Source: Pseudomonas sp. UYIF39
GTDB lineage: Bacteria; Pseudomonadota; Gammaproteobacteria; Pseudomonadales; Pseudomonadaceae
Length of the DNA stretch: 64,000 nucleotides
Assembly: GCF_029963765.1 (NCBI RefSeq)
Contig: NZ_JALBYU010000005.1
Coordinates: 248,001-312,000, forward strand
Direction: 5' to 3'
A program made the translations under genes and the position numbers. The notes under the pieces are model-generated. The model was given only the letters and a program-made list of their open reading frames with translations, was not told the origin of the DNA and did no database searches. Positions 39,071 to 47,989 of this stretch are shown piece after piece (the first letter of the stretch is position 1; every line of letters begins with the position of its first letter).

Positions 39071-39714
39071 ACCCTGAAAAAGAACAGCCACCGCACAAAA
39101 TCGGCTTGCAGGTCACGCTGGAGCAATTGACCGAGTCCGTGCTGCAAACTGAGGAAGACATGCGCTTTGCCAATCAACTGGCGCGCACGGCAGGTGAACG
39201 GGTGAAGGCGAGTGCGCTGAGCATGCAGTCTTCGGCCCGTGTGCTGGAAGATCTGAACCTCTACATGCAGCGTCTGGATCAAGTGTTCGACGAGCTCGGC
39301 AGGCAGTCGATGCGCATCGGCGCGATTGTCGGCAGCATCCAGGACATCTCCCGTCAGACCAACTTGTTGGCGTTGAACGCAGCCATTGAGGCGGCGAGGG
39401 CGGGCAGCCATGGCCGAGGGTTTGCGGTGGTGGCCGATGAGGTGCGCAATCTCTCGCGTCAGGCAGCGGACTCCAGCGCGCAGATCCGGCAAATCGCTAC
39501 GGGGCTGGAACAGTCCGCTGAACAGGCCCGCCAAGGTCTTCAGCAGTTGTCCGGCTCTACCCGTCTGGGCCTGGAAAAGGCCGGAGTGGCCCTGCACTCG
39601 ATGGGCGAACTGCAAAGTGGCGCGGTTGCCAGGGTCGAGGTGGTCGAACGCATCATGGCGCGCCTGTCCGGCCTGCATGATCTGGCCTTGCAGGCGAAAC
39701 GAATGATCGTGTGA
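39067..39714 (+). CDS. Soluble methyl-accepting chemotaxis-type protein
   Basis: 215 residues, no signal peptide, membrane helix or periplasmic sensor domain. Only the helical signalling hairpin is present, with a near-canonical tip [42 protein letters not shown] (about residues 94-135) that would contact CheA and CheW. Its start overlaps the porin stop (ATGA), so it is translationally coupled to the uptake genes. It may report transport or internal aromatic acid to the chemotaxis system, or associate with another receptor; this is inference. Confidence 0.88.
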   Translation: MNPEKEQPPHKIGLQVTLEQLTESVLQTEEDMRFANQLARTAGERVKASALSMQSSARVLEDLNLYMQRLDQVFDELGRQSMRIGAIVGSIQDISRQTNLLALNAAIEAARAGSHGRGFAVVADEVRNLSRQAADSSAQIRQIATGLEQSAEQARQGLQQLSGSTRLGLEKAGVALHSMGELQSGAVARVEVVERIMARLSGLHDLALQAKRMIV

Positions 39715-39732
39715 GTCGTGCAGTGCCAGTGA

Positions 39733-39975
39733 TTACAGGTTACTGGTGCAGTCACCCATAACCTCGTACGTCACGCGATGAGTCTGGCCTTGATGATCGA
39801 CATACTCCATGGCCGCCGGCACAACCCTGCAGGCGGTCGCGGTGTTTGACACTGAAACCACTTCGGCGATGTCCAGCGGCTGTGCCGGGTTGTACGAGGT
39901 AGCGGCGGGTTCGTTGCCGGCGGCCATGGCCGAGGTGGCGACAACGGTCAGAAACAGGCTGATCAGGGTTTTCAT
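39733..39975 (-). CDS. DUF2790 small exported protein
   Basis: 80 residues: signal peptide MKTLISLFLTVVATSAMA, then a mature domain with LDIAEVVSVSNTATACRVVPAAMEYVDHQGQTHRVTYEVMGDCTSNL. Two cysteines probably form a disulfide. The pattern fits DUF2790, common in Pseudomonas and of unknown role. It is divergent from the LysR gene at 40097 and convergent with the chemoreceptor. Confidence 0.85.
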   Translation of the reverse strand: MKTLISLFLTVVATSAMAAGNEPAATSYNPAQPLDIAEVVSVSNTATACRVVPAAMEYVDHQGQTHRVTYEVMGDCTSNL

Positions 39976-40096
39976 CTTTCCGTGCTCCGTGTTGATTCCG
40001 ATACCTGAATTCTAGTCTTTGCCCGCGACTGATAAAGGGGCCAGCGCCTGATGCAGCCTTACATGAAATGTAACAATCACCGCCCGTGGAGGGCTT

Positions 40097-41029
40097 ATGG
40101 ATCTGCTCAATAACTTGCGGGTGTTCGTCCGCGTGGTGGACTGCGCAAGTTTCACCGCCGCCGCCGATGCGCTGGACCTGTCGACCGCGCAAGTCTCGCG
40201 ACTGGTGGCCGATCTGGAGCAGCATGTGCAAGCGCGCTTGCTGCAACGCACCACGCGGCGATTGAGACTGACCGAGGCCGGTGAACGCTTTTTGGTGCGC
40301 AGTCGGCAAATACTCGAAGAAATGGAGGTGGCCACGGCAGAGGCCCGCGGCGCCCATCTCAAACCGAGTGGACGGCTGCGGGTTCACAGCATGAATGCCT
40401 TGGGCGTGCTGATCACGCCATTGATCGCCCGTTACAGCGAGCTTTACCCCAATGTGGTGTTCGAGCTGACGCTGTCGCAGCGCAATCCCGACCCACTGGA
40501 GGAAGGGCACGACGTGGTGATTTCGATTGCCCACGAACTGGCCGATTCGCAAATGGTCGCCCAGGCCATCGGGCAGATTTACAGCGTGCCCTGCGCGTCC
40601 CCGCACTACCTGCAACGGCGTGGCGTGCCGCGCACACCGATGGCACTGAACGATCATCAGTGCCTGCGCATGCTCGACCCGTTGTACAGCGATGAATGGG
40701 TGTTCCGGGACGAAGAGGGCGAGCATGCCGTCAGCCCGGCCAGGACCTTTCAATGCAACGTCGCCGAATCGATGGTCAAGGCGTCGGAATCCGGCATGGG
40801 GATCAGCCTGATTCCGTTCTATACCGCGACGCGCCCCTTGAGCGATGGCACCTTGTTGCGCTTGCTGCCGGCCTGGCGCCCTCGTGAGCGCAACGTCTAT
40901 GCGTTGTACCCGTCGCGGCGTTTTCTCGATGCCAAGGTTCGGACCTGGGTGGACTTTCTCAAGGCCGAATTACCCAAGCTATTCGCTGAACACGAGGCGG
41001 TGATGAACGATCCACGGCATTGGGCCTGA
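40097..41029 (+). CDS. LysR-family transcriptional regulator
   Basis: 310 residues. N-terminal winged HTH MDLLNNLRVFVRVVDCASFTAAADALDLSTAQVSRLVADLEQHVQARLLQRTTRRLRLTEAG is of the CrgA-like subgroup; the C-terminal part is a periplasmic-binding-type effector domain. It is divergent from the DUF2790 gene. Whether it controls that gene or the uptake operon is not shown; the uptake promoter carries XylS-type sites, not a LysR T-N11-A motif that I could see. Confidence 0.9.
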   Translation: MDLLNNLRVFVRVVDCASFTAAADALDLSTAQVSRLVADLEQHVQARLLQRTTRRLRLTEAGERFLVRSRQILEEMEVATAEARGAHLKPSGRLRVHSMNALGVLITPLIARYSELYPNVVFELTLSQRNPDPLEEGHDVVISIAHELADSQMVAQAIGQIYSVPCASPHYLQRRGVPRTPMALNDHQCLRMLDPLYSDEWVFRDEEGEHAVSPARTFQCNVAESMVKASESGMGISLIPFYTATRPLSDGTLLRLLPAWRPRERNVYALYPSRRFLDAKVRTWVDFLKAELPKLFAEHEAVMNDPRHWA

Positions 41030-41106
41030 AGTCGAAGGGTGAACAAGGGGGGGGTGTAGACTGAGGGCCTGTTCCCTTTCGGCAAGACAAAGGAGTGTGC
41101 CCAGCC

Positions 41107-41796
41107 ATGATCGGCGCCGAGTTGCTGTCACCTGAAACCCTCACGGCGGGGTGGTTGATCTATGTACCAGTGCTGATCTGGGCCGTAGCGCGAGCACCGT
41201 GGGTCGAACTGTTCAGCGACAGTCGCCGCCAGCATCTGTTGTTCGGCACGGTGTTCGCGCTGTTCATGCTCTGGCTGGTGCGACAAGACTTCGACACCGG
41301 CGTGTCCTACCACTTTATCGGCATGACCGCCGTGACCCTGTTGCTCGACTGGCCGCTGGCGATTGTCGGCGGGTTGGTCGCGCAAGCGGGATTAGTGCTG
41401 CTCGGGCGGCAAGATCTGGCGGCGATGGGGGTCAACGGCGCGCTGCTGATTCTGCTGCCGGTGCTGGTCACCGAATGCTGCGCCATCCTGGTGGAGCGAG
41501 CGCAGCCACGTAATCCCTTTGTGTATATCTTCGTGTCCGGTTTTTTTGCAGCGGCGCTGTCGGCGTTGCTGTGCCTGCTGCTGGCGCTGTGGCTGCTGTG
41601 GTTCGACGAACGTTTCGCCATGCCGTATTGGCTGGAAGATTTTGTCGGTTATCTGTGGCTGCTGATTTTCCCGGAAGCGTTCATCAACGGCATGGTGGTC
41701 AGCGCGCTGGTGGTGTTTTGCCCCGAGTGGCTGGAGACGTTCAATCGCACGCGCTACCTTTCGGCACCCTGGAAAGACGACGATCCCAAATCTTGA
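41107..41796 (+). CDS. Membrane protein annotated as energy-coupling factor permease-like
   Basis: 229 residues with six hydrophobic segments (such as LIYVPVLIWAVA, LLFGTVFALFMLWLV, LLILLPVLVTECCAILV, AAALSALLCLLLALWLLWF). I place it in the CbiM-like group by its overall layout, but no ATPase or T component is adjacent and no substrate can be inferred. The ATG at 41107 has AAGGAG 12 bases upstream. Confidence 0.6.
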   Translation: MIGAELLSPETLTAGWLIYVPVLIWAVARAPWVELFSDSRRQHLLFGTVFALFMLWLVRQDFDTGVSYHFIGMTAVTLLLDWPLAIVGGLVAQAGLVLLGRQDLAAMGVNGALLILLPVLVTECCAILVERAQPRNPFVYIFVSGFFAAALSALLCLLLALWLLWFDERFAMPYWLEDFVGYLWLLIFPEAFINGMVVSALVVFCPEWLETFNRTRYLSAPWKDDDPKS

Positions 41797-41859
41797 TCCA
41801 CATCAAAGGCAAAAATCGCTCACGAATCCATGCTCTGGAAAACCTTCAGGAGCATCGAA

Positions 41860-42075
41860 ATGAGTGTCTACGAATGGGCAAGGCAGGAGTTGCGTCAGAG
41901 TCTGGATGGGGCGCAGGAAGTGGGGTTTGATCCGGGGTTGAGCCTGCGTGCCTTGCTCAGTGCAGTGGTGCAACAGAGCAAGGCAATGCGCAGCGCCGAA
42001 GACCTGGCCGATGAGTTGCGTTTTCTTGCGGAAAACCTCGATGACAGCCAGGACTACGGTTTTATGCGGCCTTGA
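41860..42075 (+). CDS. Small conserved Pseudomonas protein of unknown function
   Basis: 71 residues, acidic and helical (MSVYEWARQELRQSLDGAQEVGFDPGLSLRALLSAVVQQSKAMRSAEDLADELRFLAENLDDSQDYGFMRP). No known motif. AGGAGC precedes the ATG at 41860. It is tail to tail with yacG, with three bases between. I recall a similar small gene beside yacG in other pseudomonads. Confidence 0.7.
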   Translation: MSVYEWARQELRQSLDGAQEVGFDPGLSLRALLSAVVQQSKAMRSAEDLADELRFLAENLDDSQDYGFMRP

Positions 42076-42078
42076 AGA

Positions 42079-42279
42079 TCAGTGACGCGGCTCGAAGTCT
42101 TCGCTGAACAGATCGTCTTCGGCATCCGGGCTGACCGGAATCTTGTGTTCTTCCGAGGCCCAGGCGCCCAGGTCAATCAGCTTGCAACGGTCGGAACAGA
42201 ATGGCCGGAATTTGTTTTCCGGGCTCCATTCAACAGGGGCGCCGCAGGTTGGGCAATCGACGGTTGGGGTTTGGCTCAT
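42079..42279 (-). CDS. yacG: DNA gyrase inhibitor YacG
   Basis: 66-residue zinc protein that binds GyrB and inhibits gyrase. Four zinc cysteines: [10 protein letters not shown] and [15 protein letters not shown], the family signature. It overlaps the coaE stop by four bases, following the pilBCD-coaE-yacG order. Confidence 0.95.
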   Translation of the reverse strand: MSQTPTVDCPTCGAPVEWSPENKFRPFCSDRCKLIDLGAWASEEHKIPVSPDAEDDLFSEDFEPRH

Positions 42280-42899
42280 GACTGGCCTCCACGCAAAGTA
42301 AGGTAAAAGTGATGCAGGCGTTCGACCTCGCTGTGCAGCCAGGCGAGGTCTCGGTCATTGACCACCACATCGTCGGCATGGCTCACGCGGTCCTGTCGGC
42401 TGGATTGGGCCTTGAGGATCGCCTGGACCTGTTGCTCGCTGGTCTGGTCACGCTGCAGGGTGCGCTCGATCTGTAATTGTTCCGGGGCATCGATCACCAG
42501 AACCCGTTGGGTCATGGCGTACTGCCCGGACTCGATCAGCAGCGGCGAAACCAGAATCGCGTAAGGCGATTGTGCCTTGGCCAGATGATCGGCGATTTCC
42601 TTGGCGATCAGCGGATGCAGCAACGCTTCGAGCCAACGACGTTCCTCTGGCACTTCAAAGATCAGTTTGCGCAACGCCGCGCGATCCAGCTGCCCGTCGG
42701 CTTGCAATACGCCGGGGCCGAAGTGTTCGGCGATTTTGGCCAGCGCCGGGCGCCCCGGCTCTACCACCCAACGCGCCGCGTGATCGGCGTCCACCACGTG
42801 TACGCCCAGGTCGATGAAGTGCTGGGCAGCCGCGCTTTTGCCGCTGCCGATGCCGCCGGTCAGGCCGAGAATCCAGGGTTTTTCCACAGGGGTATTCAT
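42276..42899 (-). CDS. coaE: Dephospho-CoA kinase
   Basis: 207-residue P-loop kinase for the last step of coenzyme A synthesis. Walker [12 protein letters not shown], then [13 protein letters not shown] and the lid-like [32 protein letters not shown]. The ATG at 42899 overlaps the pilD stop by four bases, so translation of the two is coupled. Confidence 0.95.
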   Translation of the reverse strand: MNTPVEKPWILGLTGGIGSGKSAAAQHFIDLGVHVVDADHAARWVVEPGRPALAKIAEHFGPGVLQADGQLDRAALRKLIFEVPEERRWLEALLHPLIAKEIADHLAKAQSPYAILVSPLLIESGQYAMTQRVLVIDAPEQLQIERTLQRDQTSEQQVQAILKAQSSRQDRVSHADDVVVNDRDLAWLHSEVERLHHFYLTLRGGQS

Positions 42900-43768
42900 T
42901 TCAAACCGACAAACTGCCAATAGAAGTCGGTTATTTGACCACCCCAGAGCAAGGCAATCCAGCCGGCAATTGCCAGAAAGGGTCCGAAGGGGATCGGCGT
43001 GGAGGTTTTCGCGTTGCGCAAACGCAGCAAAATCACGCCGACAACGGCGCCCACCATCGACGACAACAGGATGGTCAGTGGCAGGATCTGCCAGCCGCCC
43101 CAGGCGCCGAACATCGCTAACAACTTGAAATCACCGTGGCCCATGCCGTCCTTGCCGGTGATCAGCTTGAACAGCCAGAACACTGACCACAACGCCATAT
43201 AGCCGGCCACCGCGCCCCACAATGCTTCATGCAGGGACACGAAAAGTCCGAAGCTGTTGACGATCAGCCCCAGCCATATCAGCGGCAGTACCAGCGCATC
43301 CGGCAGCAGTTGGTGCTCGGCGTCGATCAGGCTCATCGTCAGCAACCCCCAGCTCAGGAGCAGCGCCATGCAGGCCTGCCAGCCGAAACCGAAATGCCAG
43401 GCGATGAACGCCGAGAGCAGGCCGCAGGCCAGTTCGGTCAGCGGGTAGCGTTTACTGATGGCTGCCGTGCAGTTCGAGCATCGACCTCGTAAGAACAGAT
43501 AGCTGATTACCGGAATGTTTTCCCAGGCACGGATTCGATGGCCGCACTGTGGGCACTGGGAATGGGGCAGCATCAGGTTGAAGGTCGGTAGCGGTGTTTC
43601 GCCTGGCAAGCCCAACACTTCACGAGCCTCCTCACGCCATTCGCGGTCCAGCATTTTTGGCAGGCGCCAGACCACCACGTTGAGAAAGCTGCCAATCAGC
43701 AGGCCGACCAACAGGGCTGCGATGACGAAGGTCAACGGGTGGAGGGTCAGAATGTCGTTCAAGGGCAT
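42896..43768 (-). CDS. pilD: Prepilin peptidase/N-methyltransferase PilD
   Basis: 290-residue inner-membrane aspartyl protease that cleaves and N-methylates prepilins. The cytoplasmic zinc domain has CPQCGHRI...CSNC (about residues 72-100). Catalytic aspartates lie in [12 protein letters not shown] and [16 protein letters not shown]. It would process the major pilin and all the minor pilins of the 14-20 kb cluster. It is one base from pilC. Confidence 0.96.
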   Translation of the reverse strand: MPLNDILTLHPLTFVIAALLVGLLIGSFLNVVVWRLPKMLDREWREEAREVLGLPGETPLPTFNLMLPHSQCPQCGHRIRAWENIPVISYLFLRGRCSNCTAAISKRYPLTELACGLLSAFIAWHFGFGWQACMALLLSWGLLTMSLIDAEHQLLPDALVLPLIWLGLIVNSFGLFVSLHEALWGAVAGYMALWSVFWLFKLITGKDGMGHGDFKLLAMFGAWGGWQILPLTILLSSMVGAVVGVILLRLRNAKTSTPIPFGPFLAIAGWIALLWGGQITDFYWQFVGLK

Positions 43769-43769
43769 G

Positions 43770-44987
43770 TCAGATCGCTGTACCGAGTTGGAAGATGGGC
43801 AGGTACATCGCAACCACCAGGGCACCGACGATAACACCCAGCACCACCATGATGAACGGCTCCATCAGGCTGGTGAGGTTATCGACCATGTTGTCCACTT
43901 CGTCCTCATAGAAGCTCGCGACCTTGTCGAGCATGTCGTCCAGCGCGCCGGACTCTTCGCCAATCGCGGTCATCTGGATCGCCATGTTCGGAAAGATACC
44001 GGAGGCGCGCATGGAAAAATTCAGCTGCATACCGGTCGACACGTCCTGCTTGATGCGCAGCACCGCTCGCTTGAACACGATGTTGCCGGTAGCGCCGGCC
44101 ACCGAATCCAGGGCTTCCACCAGTGGCACACCCGCCGCAAAGGTAGTCGATAGCGTGCGGGCGTAACGGGCCACGGCGGACTTGTACATCAGCGTGCCAA
44201 TCAGCGGCAATTTCAGCAGCCAGGTGTCCATTCGGTCCCGAAAGCCTTGCGACGTTTTAAACGCGTGGCGCACGCCGAAGATGGTCGCGATCAGCACGCC
44301 GAGCATCGCCCACCACCAGTCCTGCATGAATTGCGAGAGGCCGATGACCATCACGGTGAAGGCTGGCAATTCGGCGCCAAACCCTTTGAACACCGATTCG
44401 AACTGCGGCACCACTTTGACCAGCAAAATCCCGGTCACAATGATCGCGACGAACACCACTGCCAGTGGGTAGGTCATGGCTTTCTTGATCTTGGCCTTGA
44501 GGCTTTCGCTTTTTTCCTTATAGGTCGCCACTCTCTCCAGCAGGGTATCGAGGGCACCGGCCTGTTCGCCGGCATCGACCAGGTTGCAGTAGAGCTCATC
44601 GAAATACTGAGGTTTTTTGCGCAGGGACGCGGCGAAGCTGTTACCCGCCGCGACTTCCTGTTTCACCTCGTCAACCAGTGTGCGCATGGCCGGGTTATCG
44701 AAGCCTTCGCCGATGATGTCGAAGGACTGCAACAGCGGTACACCGGCCTTCATCATGGTCGCCATCTGCCGGGTGAACAGGGCAATGTCCTGGGCCTTGA
44801 TGCGCTTGCCCAGGTTGAAAATCGAGGTGGACTTCTTGCGCACCTTGCCGGGGTTGATGCCCTGTTTGCGCAACTGGGCCTTGATCAATGCCGGGTTGAG
44901 GCCGCTCAACTCGCCGGTTATTTTTGCGCCTTTGCGGTCCGTGCCTTCCCAGGCATAGACGCTGATTTTTGCTGCTTTGACCGCCAT
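43770..44987 (-). CDS. pilC: Type IV pilus inner-membrane platform protein PilC
   Basis: 405 residues with two T2SF domains (about 70-195 and 275-395) and three membrane segments. FTRQMATMMKAGVPLLQSFDIIGEG and ARYARTLSTTFAAGVPLVEALDSVAGATGN are the paired repeats. It transmits motion of the PilB and PilT ATPases to the pilus base. The N-terminal cytoplasmic part begins KISVYAWEGTDRKGAKITGE, as usual. Confidence 0.96.
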   Translation of the reverse strand: MAVKAAKISVYAWEGTDRKGAKITGELSGLNPALIKAQLRKQGINPGKVRKKSTSIFNLGKRIKAQDIALFTRQMATMMKAGVPLLQSFDIIGEGFDNPAMRTLVDEVKQEVAAGNSFAASLRKKPQYFDELYCNLVDAGEQAGALDTLLERVATYKEKSESLKAKIKKAMTYPLAVVFVAIIVTGILLVKVVPQFESVFKGFGAELPAFTVMVIGLSQFMQDWWWAMLGVLIATIFGVRHAFKTSQGFRDRMDTWLLKLPLIGTLMYKSAVARYARTLSTTFAAGVPLVEALDSVAGATGNIVFKRAVLRIKQDVSTGMQLNFSMRASGIFPNMAIQMTAIGEESGALDDMLDKVASFYEDEVDNMVDNLTSLMEPFIMVVLGVIVGALVVAMYLPIFQLGTAI

Positions 44988-44989
44988 AT

Positions 44990-46690
44990 TCAGTCCTTGG
45001 TGACCCGGTTGATTTCTTCAAGGCTGGTGATGCCTTGCATGGCCTTGAGCAGGCCCGAGGTGCGCAGGTCATTAAAACCGTCCTTGCGCATCTGGATGTC
45101 GATTTCCAAGGAATTGCCTTCGGCCATGATCAGCCGTTGCAGGTCGGGCGTGTTCTTCACCACTTCATAAATCCCCACTCGCCCCTTGTAACCGCCGTTG
45201 CACTGATCGCAACCGACAGGCTCATAGATCGTGAATGAGCCGATGCGTTCCTCGGGGAAGCCTTCCTTGATCAGCGCTTCCCGGGGAATCTCGATGGGCT
45301 TCTTGCAATGGCTGCACAGCTTGCGAGCCAGGCGCTGGGCAATGATCAGGCTGATCGAGGTGGCAATGTTGAAACCCGCAATGCCCATGTTGTGCAGGCG
45401 AGTCAGGGTTTCGGCGGCGCTGTTGGTGTGCAGGGTCGACAGCACCAGGTGACCGGTCTGGGCCGCTTTAATGGCGATTTCGGCGGTTTCGAGGTCGCGG
45501 ATCTCACCGACCATGATCACGTCCGGGTCCTGTCGCAGAAATGAGCGCAGCGCCTGGGCGAAGTCCATTCCCTGCTTGGGATTGACGTTGACCTGGTTAA
45601 TGCCTTCCATGTTGATCTCCACCGGGTCTTCGGCGGTGGAGATGTTGATGTCCACGGTGTTGAGAATGTTCAGCCCGGTGTAGAGCGACACGGTCTTGCC
45701 CGAGCCGGTCGGCCCGGTTACCAGAATCATCCCCTGCGGCTGCTTGAGAGCGGCCATGTACAGTTCTTTCTGGTCGGGCTCATAGCCGAGGGCGTCGATG
45801 CCCATTTGAGCGCTGGACGGGTCGAGGATCCGGATCACCACTTTCTCGCCCCACAGGGTCGGCAGGGTATTGACCCGAAAGTCGATGGATTTGCTCTTGG
45901 ACAGGCGCATCTTGATCCGCCCGTCCTGGGGCCGGCGCCGTTCGGAGATGTCGAGGCTGGCCATGACTTTCAGCCGTGCGGCGATGCGATTGGCCAAGTG
46001 AATCGGTGGCTTGGCGACTTCACGCAAAATACCGTCGGTGCGCATCCGCACACGGTAGGTTTTTTCGTAGGGCTCGAAATGCAGGTCGGAAGAGCCGCTT
46101 TTGATCGCGTCCAGCAACATCTTGTGAACGAAGCGCACCACGGGCGCATCATCGGCATCCTGGCCGGCGATAGTGTCTTGTTTGTTGTCATCGATCGACT
46201 CGATGTCCACGTCATCGAGGTCAACGTCGGCCATGTCTTCCAGGCCGGTGCCTTGGGTATCGAAGAATTTTTCGATGGCGTCGTTGAGCTTGTCGTCCTC
46301 CACCAGGATGGCTTCGGTATTCAGCCCGGTGCTGAACTGGATGTCATTGATGGCTTGATGATTGGTCGGGTCGGAAACGCCTACGAACAACTTGTTGCCG
46401 CGCCGCCAGAGGGGCAGGGCGTGGTGCTGGCGAATCAGCTTCTCGCTGACCAGACCCTTGGGTTGGGTTTCCTTGTCCAGACAGTTGAGGTCGAGCAAGG
46501 CCATGCCGAAGTGTTCCGAAGCGATCTCGGCGACCTGGCGGCTTTTCACTAGCTTGTTCTGCACCAAATAGGTGACCAGCGGGGTTTTATCACGTTGGGC
46601 TTGCTGATACGCCTGTTGCGCGCTTTTGTCAGTGAGCAGCTCGGCCAGGACCAATTGCTTGGTCAGACCGCTAAGGGCGATGTCATTCAT
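44990..46690 (-). CDS. pilB: Type IV pilus extension ATPase PilB
   Basis: 566-residue hexameric ATPase. The N-terminal MshEN region is about 1-150; Walker A GPTGSGKT; Walker B DPDVIMVGEIRDLETAEIA; His box HLVLSTLHTNSAAETLTRL. A tetracysteine zinc motif is present (CSHCKKP...CDQCNGGYKG). It leads the pilB-pilC-pilD-coaE-yacG series on the minus strand and is divergent from pilA, with 225 bases between the starts. Confidence 0.97.
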   Translation of the reverse strand: MNDIALSGLTKQLVLAELLTDKSAQQAYQQAQRDKTPLVTYLVQNKLVKSRQVAEIASEHFGMALLDLNCLDKETQPKGLVSEKLIRQHHALPLWRRGNKLFVGVSDPTNHQAINDIQFSTGLNTEAILVEDDKLNDAIEKFFDTQGTGLEDMADVDLDDVDIESIDDNKQDTIAGQDADDAPVVRFVHKMLLDAIKSGSSDLHFEPYEKTYRVRMRTDGILREVAKPPIHLANRIAARLKVMASLDISERRRPQDGRIKMRLSKSKSIDFRVNTLPTLWGEKVVIRILDPSSAQMGIDALGYEPDQKELYMAALKQPQGMILVTGPTGSGKTVSLYTGLNILNTVDINISTAEDPVEINMEGINQVNVNPKQGMDFAQALRSFLRQDPDVIMVGEIRDLETAEIAIKAAQTGHLVLSTLHTNSAAETLTRLHNMGIAGFNIATSISLIIAQRLARKLCSHCKKPIEIPREALIKEGFPEERIGSFTIYEPVGCDQCNGGYKGRVGIYEVVKNTPDLQRLIMAEGNSLEIDIQMRKDGFNDLRTSGLLKAMQGITSLEEINRVTKD

Positions 46691-46763
46691 TGGGATACCG
46701 GACGCAGACAGTTCATGACTTATAGCCTAGTCAAGCGGAGGAACCTAACCAGCGTCTCTCAAG

Positions 46764-46778
46764 TGACAAAAAGTGTCA
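46764..46778. promoter_or_regulatory. Probable PilR-binding palindrome upstream of pilA
   Basis: TGACA-AAAAG-TGTCA is a perfect inverted repeat about 75 bases upstream of the RpoN -24 element of pilA. Published PilR sites in P. aeruginosa contain GTGTC preceded by A/T-rich tracts, which this fits. Confidence 0.6.
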
Positions 46779-46850
46779 GATAGTGCGGCTTCTGGGGGTA
46801 GGAAAGGGCGTTGCACTCGCCGCGCGTCCAGCCAACAGGGAGCACGGCGC

Positions 46851-46868
46851 TTGGCATGGGCTGTGCTG
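46851..46868 (+). promoter_or_regulatory. Sigma-54 promoter of pilA
   Basis: TTGGCATGGGCTGTGCTG has GG (46853-46854) and GC (46865-46866) with the required ten bases between. Transcription would start near 46878, about 38 bases before the pilA ATG. It agrees with PilSR/RpoN control known in the genus. Confidence 0.8.
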
Positions 46869-46915
46869 CGGCTAGTTCAGATCATGAGATTTCGACTCAT
46901 GCATGGAGCTTGTCT

Positions 46916-47323
46916 ATGAATACTCAGAAAGGTTTTACGCTTATCGAACTGCTGATCGTGGTAGCGATCATCGGGATTCTGGCGACGTTTGCGTTGCCTG
47001 CTTATTCGAAGTACCAGGCGCGGGCCAAGGTTACAGCCGGTCTGGCGGAGATTACGGCGTTGAAGGTCCCGTTTGAGGATCTTATGAATCAAGGGACCAA
47101 TCCGGATCTGGCGGGGATCGGCGGGAATGCAACGACGGGCAACTGCACAACGACAGCTTCTGGCACTGCAACTGACGGCAAGGGCACTATCGTTTGCACA
47201 ATTCTCAATGCCCCAGGGCCGGTGCTGAGTAAAACAATCACCCTTACGCGTACGTTGACTGGCTGGACATGCGCCACGACGGCTGAGAAGGATTACGCGC
47301 CAAAAGGCTGCCCTGGCGCCTGA
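46916..47323 (+). CDS. pilA: Major type IV pilin PilA
   Basis: 135-residue prepilin. The short leader MNTQKG precedes [33 protein letters not shown] with E at mature position 5. The globular domain contains a cysteine pair ([18 protein letters not shown]) and a C-terminal pair ([20 protein letters not shown]), the latter enclosing the usual D-loop. The ATG at 46916 is fixed by the leader. It stands alone, opposite pilBCD, behind an RpoN promoter and before a terminator. Confidence 0.96.
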   Translation: MNTQKGFTLIELLIVVAIIGILATFALPAYSKYQARAKVTAGLAEITALKVPFEDLMNQGTNPDLAGIGGNATTGNCTTTASGTATDGKGTIVCTILNAPGPVLSKTITLTRTLTGWTCATTAEKDYAPKGCPGA

Positions 47324-47344
47324 TTTTTTCACGCACAACGAATG

Positions 47345-47374
47345 CCCCGCCTCTCACGATGCGGGGTTTTTTTT
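47345..47374 (+). terminator. Terminator after pilA
   Basis: CCCCGC-N10-GCGGGG followed by eight T, about 20 bases past the pilA stop. Confidence 0.88.
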
Positions 47375-47467
47375 GTTCTGCGCGCGGTCGAATAGGATAT
47401 TGAAGAAAACCCCCGGCAATTCATGGCCTTAGGCCTGCGGTAAAACCCGCAACTTGCATGTCGATAA

Positions 47468-47499
47468 TTTGGAAATCATGCATTTTGCATGATTCCAAA
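47468..47499. repeat. Long inverted repeat between pilA and the BON gene
   Basis: TTTGGAAATCATGCA and TGCATGATTCCAAA pair over 14 bases with a single bulged A and a TTT loop. It is AT-rich and not followed by a T tract, so it does not look like a terminator. It might be a protein site or an RNA structure. Confidence 0.6.
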
Positions 47500-47554
47500 A
47501 ATCAGGTGTTTTTATAAGCTATTGATTTATATGTATTTATTGTCTGTTTCGAAG

Positions 47555-47571
47555 TTGGCACAGCGTTCGCA
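47555..47571 (+). promoter_or_regulatory. Possible sigma-54 promoter of the BON-domain gene
   Basis: TTGGCACAGCGTTCGCA has GG and GC separated by ten bases and a perfect TTGGCAC half; the -12 half has one departure (TCGCA for TTGCA). The BON gene starts 64 bases downstream. Confidence 0.6.
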
Positions 47572-47635
47572 ATATCTCCAGTAACCCTGCTGACAAGACA
47601 CGCAGCAGACTTTATGAAAAACAGGAGTTACTCGT

Positions 47636-47989
47636 ATGAAGAAGTTCGCTATCGCTGCCGCTACTGCTACCGCGCTGACCCTGACTATGGCCAGTGCAGC
47701 ATTTGCACAGACCACCACCACCCAGGCCCCGATGACTCTGGCGGCGGGTGAAATGACCAAGGCTAAGGAATCCACTTCCGATACCTGGATCACCACTAAA
47801 GTCAAAACCGACCTGGTGACCGAAAAAGGCATTCCTGGCACCGACATTAAAGTCGAAACCAACAAAGGCGTCGTGTCCCTGTCGTCCACCGTTGCGGTAA
47901 CCGACGCTCAGAAAACCACCGCCGTGGCTATCGCCAAGAAAATCAAAGGCGTCAAAGCGGTCTCCGCTGACGGCCTGAAAGCCGAGTAA
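47636..47989 (+). CDS. BON-domain periplasmic protein (OsmY-like)
   Basis: 117 residues: signal peptide MKKFAIAAATATALTLTMASAAFA, a threonine/glutamine-rich linker and one BON domain (TWITTKVKTDLVTEKGIPGTDIKVETNKGVVSLSSTVAVTDAQKTTAVAIAKKIKGVKAVSADGL). BON domains bind phospholipid or envelope polymers and are common in osmotic-stress proteins such as OsmY, which has two. A strong AACAGGAGTTA ribosome-binding site precedes the start. Confidence 0.9.
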   Translation: MKKFAIAAATATALTLTMASAAFAQTTTTQAPMTLAAGEMTKAKESTSDTWITTKVKTDLVTEKGIPGTDIKVETNKGVVSLSSTVAVTDAQKTTAVAIAKKIKGVKAVSADGLKAE

